Assembly: GCF_019799925.1 (NCBI RefSeq)
Contig: NZ_JABGCG010000001.1
Location: 372,001 to 436,000 of the forward strand
Length of the DNA stretch: 64,000 bases
Direction of reading: 5' to 3'
Source of the DNA: Blastococcus sp. CPCC 205250
Lineage (GTDB): Bacteria; Actinomycetota; Actinomycetes; Mycobacteriales; Geodermatophilaceae
Under the pieces are notes generated by a model. The model had not been told where the DNA came from, searched no databases, and saw only the letters and a list, made by a program, of their open reading frames with translations. The position numbers were made by a program, and so were the translations under genes. Shown piece after piece: positions 25,925 to 34,905 of this stretch; position 1 is the stretch's first letter, and each line of letters starts with the position of its first letter.

Positions 25925-26494
25925 TCAGCGGGGGTCGCGGCCGATGAACGCCAGGAGCTTGGTCTGCGGGTCGGCGTCGTCGGGCACCGGCACGCGTGGG
26001 CCGTACTGACCGCTGGAACGCAGCACCTCGTCCATGGGCTCCATGCCCTGGAACATCACCGCACAGCGTTCCGGGTCCAGCGTCTCGTCCTGACCGGTGG
26101 CGCGGGCCAGGTCCCAGGAGTGCATGAAGACGTCGGCGGTGAAGAACTGCGACACCGCCCGCGGGAGCGGGATGTCCCCGATGTGCGGGTTGCGGACCAC
26201 GAGCTCCGCGGACGCCGGGTCGTCGAGCAGCGTCTGCACGCCTGCGCTGAACGTCGTCCAGGCCGCCACCGGGTCGTCGTCGACGGAGGGCCCGGCGGGC
26301 AACTCGATCCCGGCACCCGCGTGCAGGAACCCCGGGAACCACTCGACGAGGTGGCGGACGACGTCACGGGCGGTCCACCCCTCGACGGGGGCGGGCCGGT
26401 CCCAGGTCGCGGCGTCCGGCACCCCCTCGACGAGCCGGGTGAAGCGGCCGCCGATCTCGCGGTACTCGGCGGCGGGGGACTGGTCGGCGTCCAT
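25925..26494 (-). CDS. TIGR03086/DinB-like family protein
   Basis: The product is 189 residues from the ATG at 26494, which follows AAGGAG. It has TWDRPAPVEGWTARDVVRHLVEW, the signature helix of the TIGR03086/maleylpyruvate isomerase N-terminal family with its metal histidine, and FFTADVFMHSWDLARATGQ carrying the second His. These four-helix proteins are likely mycothiol-linked transferases or isomerases. It is one of two such genes within 2 kb. Confidence 0.88.
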   Translation of the reverse strand: MDADQSPAAEYREIGGRFTRLVEGVPDAATWDRPAPVEGWTARDVVRHLVEWFPGFLHAGAGIELPAGPSVDDDPVAAWTTFSAGVQTLLDDPASAELVVRNPHIGDIPLPRAVSQFFTADVFMHSWDLARATGQDETLDPERCAVMFQGMEPMDEVLRSSGQYGPRVPVPDDADPQTKLLAFIGRDPR

Positions 26495-26567
26495 CTCGGC
26501 TCCTTCGCTCGGCGCTCCGTACCGGTAGGACTGCGCCGGCGCCACAACTCATCGGCAGGGACCGGGT

Positions 26568-28115
26568 TCAGGTGCCTGCCGGGCCGGTGAAGGGTGCCCG
26601 GTCGAAGAACGCCGCGTCGAGCTCGGCCTGGGTGTGCCCGGCCCACTCGGCGATCACGACGTAGAGCGCCTTGTCCTGCTGGTTGAACAGGTACCACTGC
26701 CACACGAGCGGCTCCCGGTCGGCGTTGAACAGCCGCACCCCGGCGCGGGTCGTCGTGGCGGTGCCCCAGCTCTCCGGCGACGCCGGGGCGTCCTCCTGTT
26801 CCAGCTCCGCGCGCCGGGCGTCGCGGGCCGCGACGTCGGGGTAGTGCGCCACCTCGACGGTCATCCCGTTCGGGTACTGGCAGGTGATGCCGACGTCGGC
26901 GTGCACGTCGACCGCGAAGGACGTCGGCGCGCACGTGCCGTCCGCCCAGCCCTCGCCGTCCGGCGTCTCCGGCAGGAGCCTCGGGAAGTCGTCGACGACG
27001 AACTGCAGGTCCCCCCACGGCCCCGCCGACGACGACGGTGGCGGCGACGAGGCCGCCGTCGACGTGCCGGCCGCTGCCGCGGCCGTGCCACCGGCGTCGC
27101 CGGGGTCGCTCCGCCAGGGAGCCAGCGCCACGAGCAGCGCCACCGCCAGGACCGTGACCAGCCCCGCCACGACGCCGGCGACCCGGCGGTTCCGGCGCGG
27201 GTGCACGACGGTCGCGGGCCGCACCTGCGGCGGCGGCGGGCTCGACAGGCCCACCGTCGTCTCGGGTGCCGGGGGGTGCGCCGGCCAGCACGCGCGCGCG
27301 GCAGCGACCAACTCGGCGCACGAGCCGTACCGCCGTGCCGGGTCCTTGGCCATGGCGCGCGCCATCACGCCGCTGATCCCCGGCGGCAGGTCGGGGCGGA
27401 GGGCGCGGGGATCGGGCGGCGGGGCGGTGACCACCGCGTACAGCGTGGCGGGCACGGTCTCGGCGGGGACGGCGCGGCGCCCGGTGAGCAGCTCGAATAG
27501 GACGGCGCCCAGCGCGTAGACATCGGCCCGGGAGTCGACGCGGCCGCCGCTGACCTGCTCGGGCGCTGCGTAGGCCAGCGACGCGGTGACCTCACCGGTC
27601 CGCGTCAGCACCGACGATGCCGCCGAGTCCTGACCGATCCCGAAGTCCGTCAGCATCACCCGCTCACCGCCGCCGGGCAGCACCGCGAGCAGGACGTTGG
27701 CCGGCTTCACGTCCCGGTGCACGAGTCCGCAGGCGTGCGCGTGGTCGAGCGCCGCGCCGACGGCGGCCACGACCGCGAGCGCGCGGTCCGGCGGTGCCGC
27801 GCCGTCCCGGGCCAGCACGGTCGCCAGGTCCGGTCCCGCGACGTACTGCATCGCGATCCACAGCACGCCGTCCTGGGTGCCGCGGTCGAGGACGTCGACG
27901 ACGTTGGGGTGCGACAGCCGGCTGACCAGCTCCGCCTCTCGCTCGAACCGGGCACGCACACCCGGGGTGGCCGCGAGGCCGGCGTGCAGCACCTTGAGCG
28001 CGACGTGGCGGGGGAGGGTGGGGTGGCGGGCCAGGTAGACCGCACCCATGCCACCGCTTCCCAGGCGCCTCTCGACGACGAACCCGCCGATGACGGTGCC
28101 CGGCTCGATGTCCAC
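26568..28115 (-). CDS. Transmembrane serine/threonine protein kinase (Pkn type)
   Basis: The product is 515 residues from the GTG at 28115. The kinase domain spans residues 10-270: glycine loop RLGSGGMGAVYLA, VALKVL lysine, catalytic loop HRDVKPANVL, DFGIG and APEQ. A proline-rich juxtamembrane part leads to one membrane span (VVAGLVTVLAVALLVALAPW), then a Ser/Ala-rich linker and an extracytoplasmic domain of about 150 residues with two cysteines (GTCAPTSF and ITCQYPNG) that may form a disulfide. This layout is that of actinobacterial Pkn kinases, which sense external ligands through the C-terminal domain. Ligand and substrates are unknown. Confidence 0.95.
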   Translation of the reverse strand: MDIEPGTVIGGFVVERRLGSGGMGAVYLARHPTLPRHVALKVLHAGLAATPGVRARFEREAELVSRLSHPNVVDVLDRGTQDGVLWIAMQYVAGPDLATVLARDGAAPPDRALAVVAAVGAALDHAHACGLVHRDVKPANVLLAVLPGGGERVMLTDFGIGQDSAASSVLTRTGEVTASLAYAAPEQVSGGRVDSRADVYALGAVLFELLTGRRAVPAETVPATLYAVVTAPPPDPRALRPDLPPGISGVMARAMAKDPARRYGSCAELVAAARACWPAHPPAPETTVGLSSPPPPQVRPATVVHPRRNRRVAGVVAGLVTVLAVALLVALAPWRSDPGDAGGTAAAAAGTSTAASSPPPSSSAGPWGDLQFVVDDFPRLLPETPDGEGWADGTCAPTSFAVDVHADVGITCQYPNGMTVEVAHYPDVAARDARRAELEQEDAPASPESWGTATTTRAGVRLFNADREPLVWQWYLFNQQDKALYVVIAEWAGHTQAELDAAFFDRAPFTGPAGT

Positions 28116-28230
28116 TGCGCCCCTCCGTCGTCCCGGTACCGGCCGCCCGGCGTGCAGCGCAGTGTGCGGACTCGGCGGGGCGCCGTCCAGAGGCCGCCCG
28201 GAGGTGCCGGAGCACCTGTGCCGGCGCTGA

Positions 28231-28488
28231 GGCGTCGTCTACATCGTGGAGAACGAGCGGGTCGACGTGCTCATGCGGTTCCACCAGGCCGGTGACCCGA
28301 ACGGCCACGACCCCGCCATGCGGCCCGAGTAACTCACATACCCCGAGGACCGCGGCAAGTACATGGTCCATTGCCACAACCTGACCCACGAGGACCACGA
28401 CATGATGACCCAGTTCTGCGTGGGCGCCGACACCCCCGACCTCGACCCGATCAGGGCGGCCCCCGCGACGGACCGGCCGGAGGACTGA
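28231..28488 (+). pseudogene. C-terminal remnant of a multicopper oxidase, with internal stop
   Basis: The frame encodes GVVYIVENERVDVLMRFHQA, then a TAA at 28330-28332, then continues in the same frame with YPEDRGKYMVHCHNLTHEDH and the end MMTQFCVG before a TGA at 28486-28488. KYMVHCHNLTHEDHDMM is the type 1/type 3 copper-binding segment (HCH) of multicopper oxidases. No upstream cupredoxin domains or start are present. The gene is a decayed fragment. Confidence 0.8.
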
Positions 28489-28500
28489 GCCGGGCCGCGG

Positions 28501-29685
28501 TCAGACCCTCCCGCGGAGGATGCGCCGCCAGTAGACCTGCGGGAGGCCGTACCGGTCGGCCCACCACGTGGCGCGGCGGGGCCTGATCGGGTCGACGAGC
28601 GGCACCGACGGGGTGAGCCGGCCGTCGCGGTCGAACTCGGCGAGCATCAGCTTCCGGCGGGTGACGGTGATCGGGACGACCGTGTAGCCGTCGTAGCGCT
28701 GCAGGTCCCCGCCGTCCCGGGCGGCGGCCAGGTTGGCGCTGAGGACGGCGACCTGCTTGCGCAGCGCGCCACCCGAGGGGCGCGTCGCGACGGCCGCCGC
28801 GTCCCCCAGCCCCCAGATCGCCGGGTACCGGCGGTGCCTGAGGGTGCCTGGGTCGACGTCGACCAGCCCCGGGTCGTCGTCGACCGCCAGGCCGCTGTCG
28901 GCGATCCAGCGCGGCGCCCGGTACCGCGGGACGGCGTGGGCGACGGCGACGTCCTCGAGCACCTGCCGGCCCGACGGCGAGGTGACCGTGAGCGCGTGCA
29001 GGTCGGCGTCCACCCGCTCGACCCGGGCCTCGCGCAGCACGCGGACGCCGTAGTCGGCGAAGGCCCGCTCCAGGACCTCGTCGGCGCGCGGCACCCCGAC
29101 GGCGGTCGCGTCGGGGAGGACGACCGTGACGTCGAGCGCGGACAGGACCCCGGTGCGCCGCCAGTGGTCGCACGCCATGAACAGCGGCTTGAGCGCAGTC
29201 GGGCCGCAGGACGCCGGCTCGGGCGGCACGGTGAAGACGACGGAGCCCGCGCGCAGCGACGTCAGCAGCGGCCACACCCGCGGTGTGCTGCCCGGGACGT
29301 AGGTGGAGGCGGCCCACCCGTCGGCGTAGGCCTCCTGCAGACCCGGGGTGGCGGCCCAGTCCTCGTCGAGCCCCGGACAGAGGACCAGGGTCGTGTACGG
29401 CAGCGTCCGCCCGCGCCGGGTGTGGACGGTCGAGGCGGCCGGGTCGACGGAGTCGACGGCGTCGCGGATCCAGGTACACCCGTCGGGGACGACGTCGGAC
29501 ATGAGGCGCTCGAGGTCGGCCATCGTGGCCTCGCCGCCGCCGACGTAGTTGAGCAGCGGCTTGTAGCGGTGGACCGGCTGCGGCGCCAGGACGGTCACGT
29601 CGGGGACGCCGTCGCGCAGCAGCTTCGCCGCCAGGGAGATGCCGGCGTTGCCTCCGCCGACGATGAGGACCTCGGGACGCTGCAT
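28501..29685 (-). CDS. FAD-dependent pyridine nucleotide-disulfide oxidoreductase, SQR-like
   Basis: The product is 394 residues from the ATG at 29685 (MQRPEVLIVGGG), chosen because the FAD-binding GGGNAGISLAAKLL begins at once; upstream residues are Arg-rich and unlikely. HRYKPLLNYVGGGEA and PPEPASCGPTALKPLFMACD resemble sulfide:quinone oxidoreductases, including the cysteine before the helix. The second FAD motif is YPAIWGLGDAAAV; SQR enzymes normally have a cysteine right after this GD, and here it is alanine. So it may be an NDH-2-like or other quinone reductase rather than a true SQR. It sits near the multicopper oxidase relic. Membrane association is likely through the amphipathic C-terminus. 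Confidence 0.8.
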   Translation of the reverse strand: MQRPEVLIVGGGNAGISLAAKLLRDGVPDVTVLAPQPVHRYKPLLNYVGGGEATMADLERLMSDVVPDGCTWIRDAVDSVDPAASTVHTRRGRTLPYTTLVLCPGLDEDWAATPGLQEAYADGWAASTYVPGSTPRVWPLLTSLRAGSVVFTVPPEPASCGPTALKPLFMACDHWRRTGVLSALDVTVVLPDATAVGVPRADEVLERAFADYGVRVLREARVERVDADLHALTVTSPSGRQVLEDVAVAHAVPRYRAPRWIADSGLAVDDDPGLVDVDPGTLRHRRYPAIWGLGDAAAVATRPSGGALRKQVAVLSANLAAARDGGDLQRYDGYTVVPITVTRRKLMLAEFDRDGRLTPSVPLVDPIRPRRATWWADRYGLPQVYWRRILRGRV

Positions 29686-29760
29686 GCGTCCGACGTGCCC
29701 AGTCCCGACGGGTCGCACACGACTCATCGGGACCGGGCCGCTGGGCCGGTGGCGCCCGTC

Positions 29761-29821
29761 CGAGCGTGTGCGCCGGGGCCGCACTCCGTGGCATGGAGTG
29801 CGGCTTGAGCGCACACGCTCG
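29761..29821. repeat. Palindromic repeat, family B (copy 1)
   Basis: A 13-bp outer stem (CGAGCGTGTGCGC with GCGCACACGCTCG) encloses a 9-bp inner stem (CCGCACTCC with GGAGTGCGG). The core from GTGTGCGC (29766) to GCGCACAC (29816) is 51 nt, the same length and layout as the element at 37448-37498. It lies between two minus-strand genes and may end transcription of the upstream one. Confidence 0.85.
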
Positions 29822-29828
29822 GGTGGGG

Positions 29829-30398
29829 TCAGGCCGCCGTGACGAGGCTGCGCACGCTCTGGGTGACCGTGAGGGCCAGGCGGCGCGAGATGCGCAGACC
29901 CTGGTCGGCCAGCGCGAAGGTCGTCTCGATGGCCTCCTCCGGCCGGACCAGCACCGACGGCACCAGGCTGCGCACGATCGTCGTCACGCCCTGCACGAGG
30001 CCGGCGACGGCGTCCTCGCTGCTGTCCGCGGCGTCGGCCAGCTGCCGGCGGGCCCGCGCCTGCTCCTGGTCGCGCAGCTCCGCGAGCAGGTCGCGGCGGA
30101 CGGCGAGGACCAGCTGCCGCGCCCGCTCGTCGTGGGACCCGTTGCGCGCGGACTGCAGCACCTCGGCGGCCAGCAGCTCACGAGCCCGGTCCTCGGCGTC
30201 GTCGCGCGTGCGGCTGAGCTCCTCGAACTCGGCACCGACATCGGTCCGGTCGGTGTCGGTGCCGCTGCGGGGCGCGTCCTCCTCGGTGCGCGCGGCCGGG
30301 GTGCGCGGGGCCTGGGTGTGCTGGGCCTGCGTGTGCTCGGTCTCGGTGTGCGCGGCCTCGGCGGGCGTGGTCGGTGACTTCGGCTTCGGCGTGGTCAT
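29829..30398 (-). CDS. Conserved hypothetical, helical, with Thr/Ala/His-rich N-terminus
   Basis: The product is 189 residues; the ATG at 30398 follows GAGGAAG. I do not recognise the family. Residues 1-50 are low-complexity (EHTQAQHTQAPRTPAART), residues 55-125 form charged helices (ELSRTRDDAEDRARELLAAE, RDLLAELRDQEQARARR) and residues 130-189 are a mildly hydrophobic amphipathic helix set (LVQGVTTIVRSLVPSVLVRP). It could be a membrane-surface or phasin/gas-vesicle-like coat protein. It is alone between the SQR-like gene and the sigma factor. Confidence 0.65.
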   Translation of the reverse strand: MTTPKPKSPTTPAEAAHTETEHTQAQHTQAPRTPAARTEEDAPRSGTDTDRTDVGAEFEELSRTRDDAEDRARELLAAEVLQSARNGSHDERARQLVLAVRRDLLAELRDQEQARARRQLADAADSSEDAVAGLVQGVTTIVRSLVPSVLVRPEEAIETTFALADQGLRISRRLALTVTQSVRSLVTAA

Positions 30399-30515
30399 GG
30401 CTTCCTCCAGGGTCGTTCCGGTCCGGGCAGGTCGAGACTCCGGCCGCCGGGTGACCCCCGGGAGAGGTGCGGGCGCACAGCGGACGAGCGGGTCGCCAAC
30501 ACCAGGGGGAGCCCG

Positions 30516-31385
30516 TCAGCGCTGGAGCTGGGCCACCTCGTCCAGCCGGCCGAGCTTGTGCGGGTTGCGGATCGCGTACAGCCGCGAGACCAGGCCGTCC
30601 TCGACGACGAAGGTGACCGCCGTGTCGAACTCGCCGCCCGGGTCGATCCGCGCCCCCACCGCGCCGTTGACCAGGGGCGTGGTGATCGGCACGCCGGGTG
30701 CCAGCCGCGCGAAGTGCGACAGCGCCGAGGCCACCCGCGTCCGGCCGGAGACCGGCCGCAGTGCGGCCGGGGCCAGGCCCCCGCCGTCGGCGACCACGAC
30801 CACGTCGGGCGCGAGGACGTCCAGCAGCCCCTGCAGGTCGCCGGCGGTCAGCGCGGCGAGGAACCGCTCCACGACCTCCCGCTGCTCGGCGGGGCTGACG
30901 ACCATCCGCGGCCGCCGGGCCGCCACGTGCTGGCGTGCCCGGTGGGCGATCTGGCGGACCGCGGGGGTCGACCTGCCCACCGCCTCGGCGATCTCGTCGT
31001 AGGGCACGTCGAACACCTCGTGCAGCACGAGGACGGCGCGCTCGGTCGGCCCGAGCGTCTCCAGGACGGTGAGCATCGCGATCGAGACGCTCTCCGCCAG
31101 TTCGACGTCCTCGGCCACGTCGGGGCTGGTCAGCAGCGGCTCGGGCAGCCACTGGCCGACGTACTCCTCGCGCCGGCGGGACACGGTGCGCAACCGGTTG
31201 AGCGCCTGGCGGGTGACGACCCGGACCAGGTAGGCGCGGGGGTCGCGCACCGCGTCGCGGTCGGCCCCGGCCCACCGCAGCCAGGCCTCCTGCACCACGT
31301 CGTCGGCGTCCGCGGCGGAGCCGAGCATCTCGTAGGCGACGGTGAACAGCAGGCTGCGGTGGGCCGTGAACGGGTCGCCGCTCAT
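30516..31385 (-). CDS. ECF sigma factor, ECF41/SigJ type with SnoaL-like C-terminal domain
   Basis: The product is 289 residues; the ATG at 31385 overlaps the stop of the upstream gene (ATGA). Sigma region 2 has LLFTVAYEMLGSAADADDVVQEAW, region 4 has LGPTERAVLVLHEVFDVPYDEIAEAVG with HRARQHVAARR. The last 110 residues (EVVERFLAALTAGDLQGLLDVLA, then DGLVSRLYAIRNPHKL) are the SnoaL-like domain typical of ECF41, including the NPHKL ending related to NPDKL. ECF41 factors are controlled by this fused domain rather than an anti-sigma factor and are usually next to a carboxymuconolactone decarboxylase or oxidoreductase, exactly as here. Confidence 0.94.
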   Translation of the reverse strand: MSGDPFTAHRSLLFTVAYEMLGSAADADDVVQEAWLRWAGADRDAVRDPRAYLVRVVTRQALNRLRTVSRRREEYVGQWLPEPLLTSPDVAEDVELAESVSIAMLTVLETLGPTERAVLVLHEVFDVPYDEIAEAVGRSTPAVRQIAHRARQHVAARRPRMVVSPAEQREVVERFLAALTAGDLQGLLDVLAPDVVVVADGGGLAPAALRPVSGRTRVASALSHFARLAPGVPITTPLVNGAVGARIDPGGEFDTAVTFVVEDGLVSRLYAIRNPHKLGRLDEVAQLQR

Positions 31386-31975
31386 GCCGGGGCGAGGCCG
31401 TCCGCCGCCGGGGCGGCCAGCGGCGCGAGGCCGCAGGACGCCGCGAACTCCTGCGAGCGGATGCCCAGCGCGACGTTGCCCCGGGCGGTCATGTTCATCA
31501 TCCCGATCCTGGCGGTCAGCTCCACCAGCGCGGGAGCCCCCAGGTCCGCCAGCAGGGCGGCCGACATCTCGTCGGTCACCGCCGGCGGGGTCTGGCTCAT
31601 CGCCTCGGCGTACTCCATGACCCGCCGCTCCACGGGGGTGAATGCCGCGGACTGCCGCCACCGGGGCACCTCGCGCACCTTGGCCTCGTCGAGTCCGCGG
31701 TCGTGGCTCATGAAGTGGTGCAGGTCCAGGCAGAAGCCGCACCCGACGGTGCCGGCCGCCGCCATGGCGGCGAACGTCGCGAGGTGCGGGTCCAGCCGGT
31801 TCCACGAGTCGACCCTGCGGCCGAACGCCATGGAGGCCTTGAGGACGGCGGGGTGGTGCCACATGACCCCGAGCCCGTCCGGCACCTGGCCGAACATCCT
31901 GCGGCTGAACGCCTTGAGCAGAGCCCCGTGGATGCCGGTGATCTCCGTCGCGGGGACCCGGGTGGTGCTCGCCAT
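31382..31975 (-). CDS. Carboxymuconolactone decarboxylase family protein (AhpD-like)
   Basis: The product is 197 residues. It carries GTVGCGFCLDLHHFMSHDRG, the CxxC plus His active-site pattern of AhpD-like peroxidase partners. The stop overlaps the start of the ECF41 sigma factor gene, so the two are co-translated. This pairing is the conserved target arrangement of ECF41: the sigma factor directs transcription of its neighbour. The likely role is redox or peroxide detoxification; substrate unknown. Confidence 0.9.
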   Translation of the reverse strand: MASTTRVPATEITGIHGALLKAFSRRMFGQVPDGLGVMWHHPAVLKASMAFGRRVDSWNRLDPHLATFAAMAAAGTVGCGFCLDLHHFMSHDRGLDEAKVREVPRWRQSAAFTPVERRVMEYAEAMSQTPPAVTDEMSAALLADLGAPALVELTARIGMMNMTARGNVALGIRSQEFAASCGLAPLAAPAADGLAPA

Positions 31976-32095
31976 GTCTCCTCCAGGGATGTCGATGCGG
32001 TCGACATGGAGACACCGGCCGCTGCCCCGGCGTGACACCTCGGCCCCCGCGGCCGCGCCCGACCGTCCCGGGCCGGGACCTCGGCCGCTCGCCGC

Positions 32096-32821
32096 TCAGT
32101 CGCGGCCGGCGGCGACGATGGCCGCCGCCAGCGCCGAGGGGTTCGTGAACATCACCTCGTGGCTGCCGGGCAGCTGCACCAACCGGTACAGGCCCAGACG
32201 GCCGGACATCCGGGGGTGCCAGCCCCACTCCCCGGGCGGGAGGGCGGTGTCCTCCGTCGCGTTGATGAAGCTCCTGGGGAGGGTGCCGGCGTAGAAGCGG
32301 CTCAGGTCGAGTGCGTCCACGAACGGCTGGAACGGTTCGGAGGACAGGGTGGCGTAGGTCGCCTGGGCCTGGGCCTCGTCGGCGTCCTGGATGAACGCCT
32401 CGCGCCAGATGGGGTACGGGAGGGTGACGGTGTTGTCGTCGCTGGCAGCGGCGAGCTGGCTGAACAGCTCGCGGTAGTGCGGGGGGACCTCGTCGAGGAG
32501 GCTGTTGCCCGGCTGTGGGACGAAGGCGTTCCAGAAGACGAGGCGGCGCAGGCGGTCGGGGATCTCCTCCGACACCCGCGCGATGACGGTGCCGCCGAAG
32601 CTGTGCCCGAGGAGCACGACGTCGTGCAGGTCCTGGTCGACGATGTGGTCGACGACGGAGGCGACGCAGTCGTCGTGGTCGACGTCCTTGTCCACGCCGA
32701 TCCCGTGGCCGGCGACGGTCGGGGTGTGGACCTCGTGTCCCTGGGACCTGAGCGCCTCGGCCACCGGACCCCACAGGGCTCCGTCGTGCCACGAGCCGTG
32801 CACCAGCACGAACCTCATCAT
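32096..32821 (-). CDS. Alpha/beta hydrolase (esterase/salicylate-esterase-like)
   Basis: The product is 241 residues from the first of two adjacent ATG codons (32821, 32818). RFVLVHGSWHDGALWGPVAEAL at the N-terminus, nucleophile elbow LLGHSFGGTVIA, and LVQLPGSHEVMFTNPSALA with the catalytic His are typical of the alpha/beta hydrolase_6 group near plant methylesterases and lactonases. It stands between the ECF41 pair and an AraC gene on the same strand, without overlap. Confidence 0.88.
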   Translation of the reverse strand: MMRFVLVHGSWHDGALWGPVAEALRSQGHEVHTPTVAGHGIGVDKDVDHDDCVASVVDHIVDQDLHDVVLLGHSFGGTVIARVSEEIPDRLRRLVFWNAFVPQPGNSLLDEVPPHYRELFSQLAAASDDNTVTLPYPIWREAFIQDADEAQAQATYATLSSEPFQPFVDALDLSRFYAGTLPRSFINATEDTALPPGEWGWHPRMSGRLGLYRLVQLPGSHEVMFTNPSALAAAIVAAGRD

Positions 32822-32981
32822 CGTCGCCACCTCTCTCCCCGTGCCGCACCGCGCGGCAGCCGTCGTAGCGGACGCTAGGGGGAGGTGCCGGCGTGCGTTG
32901 GCCGTTTCGCGCGGCTCGGCCGGTACGCGCAGCACCCGCCACCCGTCCGGACGACGGACGGCCCCGGAGCGCGTCCGGCCG

Positions 32982-33914
32982 TCACCGGTCGAGGTCGGCC
33001 GACGGCAGCGTGCCGTAGGTGCGCCGGTACTCGGCGGCGAACCGTCCGAGGTTGCCGAACCCCCACTGCCAGGCGACCTCCGCGACGCTGCCGCCGCGGC
33101 GCGCGAGCAGGTCCGCGCGCACGTGCTCCAGCCGCACCCGGCGCAGGTGCTGGGTCGGGGACATCCCGAGGCGTTCCCGGAACCGGGCCTGCAGGGTGCG
33201 CGGGGAGACGCCGGCGGCTGCCGCGATGTCGAGCAGGCCGATGCGCCGGTGGGCGTTGTCGGCGATGTAGGCGCGTGCGCGGGCGACGGCGTCGGCGGAC
33301 GCGACCCCCTCGCTCCGCTCCGCCCCGAACGACTCCCACGCAGCAGTGGCGACGAGCTGGGCCAGTGCCGGGCCCATCGGCGAGGCGAGCAGCCCGTGCG
33401 GCACGGCGTCCCGGAGCAGGACGCGCGTGGCCAGGTCCCACGGTCGGGCGTCGGAGGCCTTCCCGGTGCGCAGCCGGTCCCGGTGCCCGGTCAGGGCGCC
33501 GGCCCGGATGAGCAGTGCGCTGGGGATCTTCACGGTGAGCAGCCGGCACCCGGCGTCGAAGACGAGCTCGTGCTCGGAGTCGGCGTCCAGGACCACCGCC
33601 TCCCCGGCGGCGGCCCGGATCGTCCGCGGTCCGGTGTGGACGTCCAGTGCCCCCTCGATCGGCCGGGACACGAGCACGAAGTCGCCGAAGGGCACGGGCG
33701 ACACCCGGACCCGCCCCGGTCCGTACGACAGGGCGAACACCCCCAGCCCCGATCCGTCGGCCTCGGCGTGGCTGGCGTGGAAGTGCCCCGTCAGCGGCGT
33801 CACGACGTGCGGGCAGTAGGAGCGGGCGACCTCCTCCCGGGCGACGTCGACGTCGAGCGTGTCCAGGCGCAGGCGCATCCCCGCCGGGAGTCCTCTCGGG
33901 GTCGACCCGGTCAT
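32982..33914 (-). CDS. AraC family transcriptional regulator
   Basis: The product is 310 residues from the ATG at 33914. The N-terminal 190 residues are a cupin-like effector domain (AraC_binding_2 type, with EAVVLDADSEHELVFDAGCR). The C-terminal double helix-turn-helix has IGLLDIAAAAGVSPRTLQARFRERLG and SVAEVAWQWGFGNLGRFAAEYRRTYG. It may control the alpha/beta hydrolase downstream or the divergent patatin gene; a 135-bp gap separates it from the latter. Confidence 0.93.
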   Translation of the reverse strand: MTGSTPRGLPAGMRLRLDTLDVDVAREEVARSYCPHVVTPLTGHFHASHAEADGSGLGVFALSYGPGRVRVSPVPFGDFVLVSRPIEGALDVHTGPRTIRAAAGEAVVLDADSEHELVFDAGCRLLTVKIPSALLIRAGALTGHRDRLRTGKASDARPWDLATRVLLRDAVPHGLLASPMGPALAQLVATAAWESFGAERSEGVASADAVARARAYIADNAHRRIGLLDIAAAAGVSPRTLQARFRERLGMSPTQHLRRVRLEHVRADLLARRGGSVAEVAWQWGFGNLGRFAAEYRRTYGTLPSADLDR

Positions 33915-34049
33915 CGCGCCTCCAGCGTTCCCGGGAGCACGCTGTGCGGCGGCCCGTCCCCATCTCGACGTCTCGCGACGGTCGTCGACCCTAGGCCACA
34001 TCGCCCATCTCGACCTGCCCCTGTCGCCTTCCTGGTGCACCATCCGGCC

Positions 34050-34904
34050 ATGGCGTCGGTGTCGGCCGCGCGGGGCGGCACGGCGTTCGTCCTCGGTGGC
34101 GGGGGAGTGCTCGGCGCGGCCGAGGTCGGGATGCTGCAGGCCCTGTTCGAGCGCGGCGTCCGCCCCGACCTGGTCGTGGGCACCTCGGTCGGCGCGGTCA
34201 ACGGGGCGCTTGTGGCGGCCGACCCGACGGCGGGCGCGGTGGACCGGCTGCGCGCGGTGTGGGAGGAGCTGGCCTCCTCGGCGGTGTTCGCGGGGTCCGT
34301 GCTCGGCCGCGTCGGCACGCTGGTCCGGACCCGCACCCACCTGCACCCGCGCGAGCCGCTGCGGGACCTGCTCGCCGCGCACCTGCCCGCGCGGACCTTC
34401 GCCGAGCTGCGCGTCCCCTTCCAGTGCGTCGCGGCCAGCATCGAGCGGGCGGCCGAGCACTGGTTCACCGAGGGCCCGCTCGTCGACGCGGTGCTCGCCT
34501 CCTGCGCCGTTCCCGGGCTCCTGCCCCCGGTCGAGATCGACGGCGAGCACTACCTGGACGGCGGCCTGGTGCACAGCATCCCGGTGGGCCGGGCGGTCGC
34601 CCTGGGCGCCGGCACGGTCTACGTGCTGCACGTCGGGCGCATCGACCGTCCGCTGCGCCCGCCGACCCGGCCCTGGGACGTCGCGACGGTGGCCTTCGAG
34701 ATCGCCCGGCGCCACCGGTTCGCCGCCGACCTGGCCGCGCTCCCGGCCGACGTCACGCTGCACGTGCTGCCCTCCGGACAGGTCGAGGCGCCGGGCGCCG
34801 GCAACCTCCGCTACCGCGATTTCTCCGCCGTCCGCGACCGGATCGACCGCGCGTACGTCGCGACCCGCGAGCACCTCGACGGCGCTCCGGGGGAGGAGGC
34901 CTGA
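34050..34904 (+). CDS. Patatin-like phospholipase
   Basis: The product is 284 residues from the ATG at 34050. The oxyanion hole GGGGVLGAAEVG is at about residues 16-27, the nucleophile elbow GTSVG (44-48) and the catalytic dyad aspartate in DGGLVHSIPVG, so all residues of the Ser-Asp dyad are present. It probably deacylates lipids at the membrane. Its gene is separated by one base from a lysophospholipid acyltransferase-like gene, suggesting a lipid-remodelling pair: one enzyme removes and the other adds an acyl chain. Confidence 0.92.
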   Translation: MASVSAARGGTAFVLGGGGVLGAAEVGMLQALFERGVRPDLVVGTSVGAVNGALVAADPTAGAVDRLRAVWEELASSAVFAGSVLGRVGTLVRTRTHLHPREPLRDLLAAHLPARTFAELRVPFQCVAASIERAAEHWFTEGPLVDAVLASCAVPGLLPPVEIDGEHYLDGGLVHSIPVGRAVALGAGTVYVLHVGRIDRPLRPPTRPWDVATVAFEIARRHRFAADLAALPADVTLHVLPSGQVEAPGAGNLRYRDFSAVRDRIDRAYVATREHLDGAPGEEA

Positions 34905-34905
34905 C

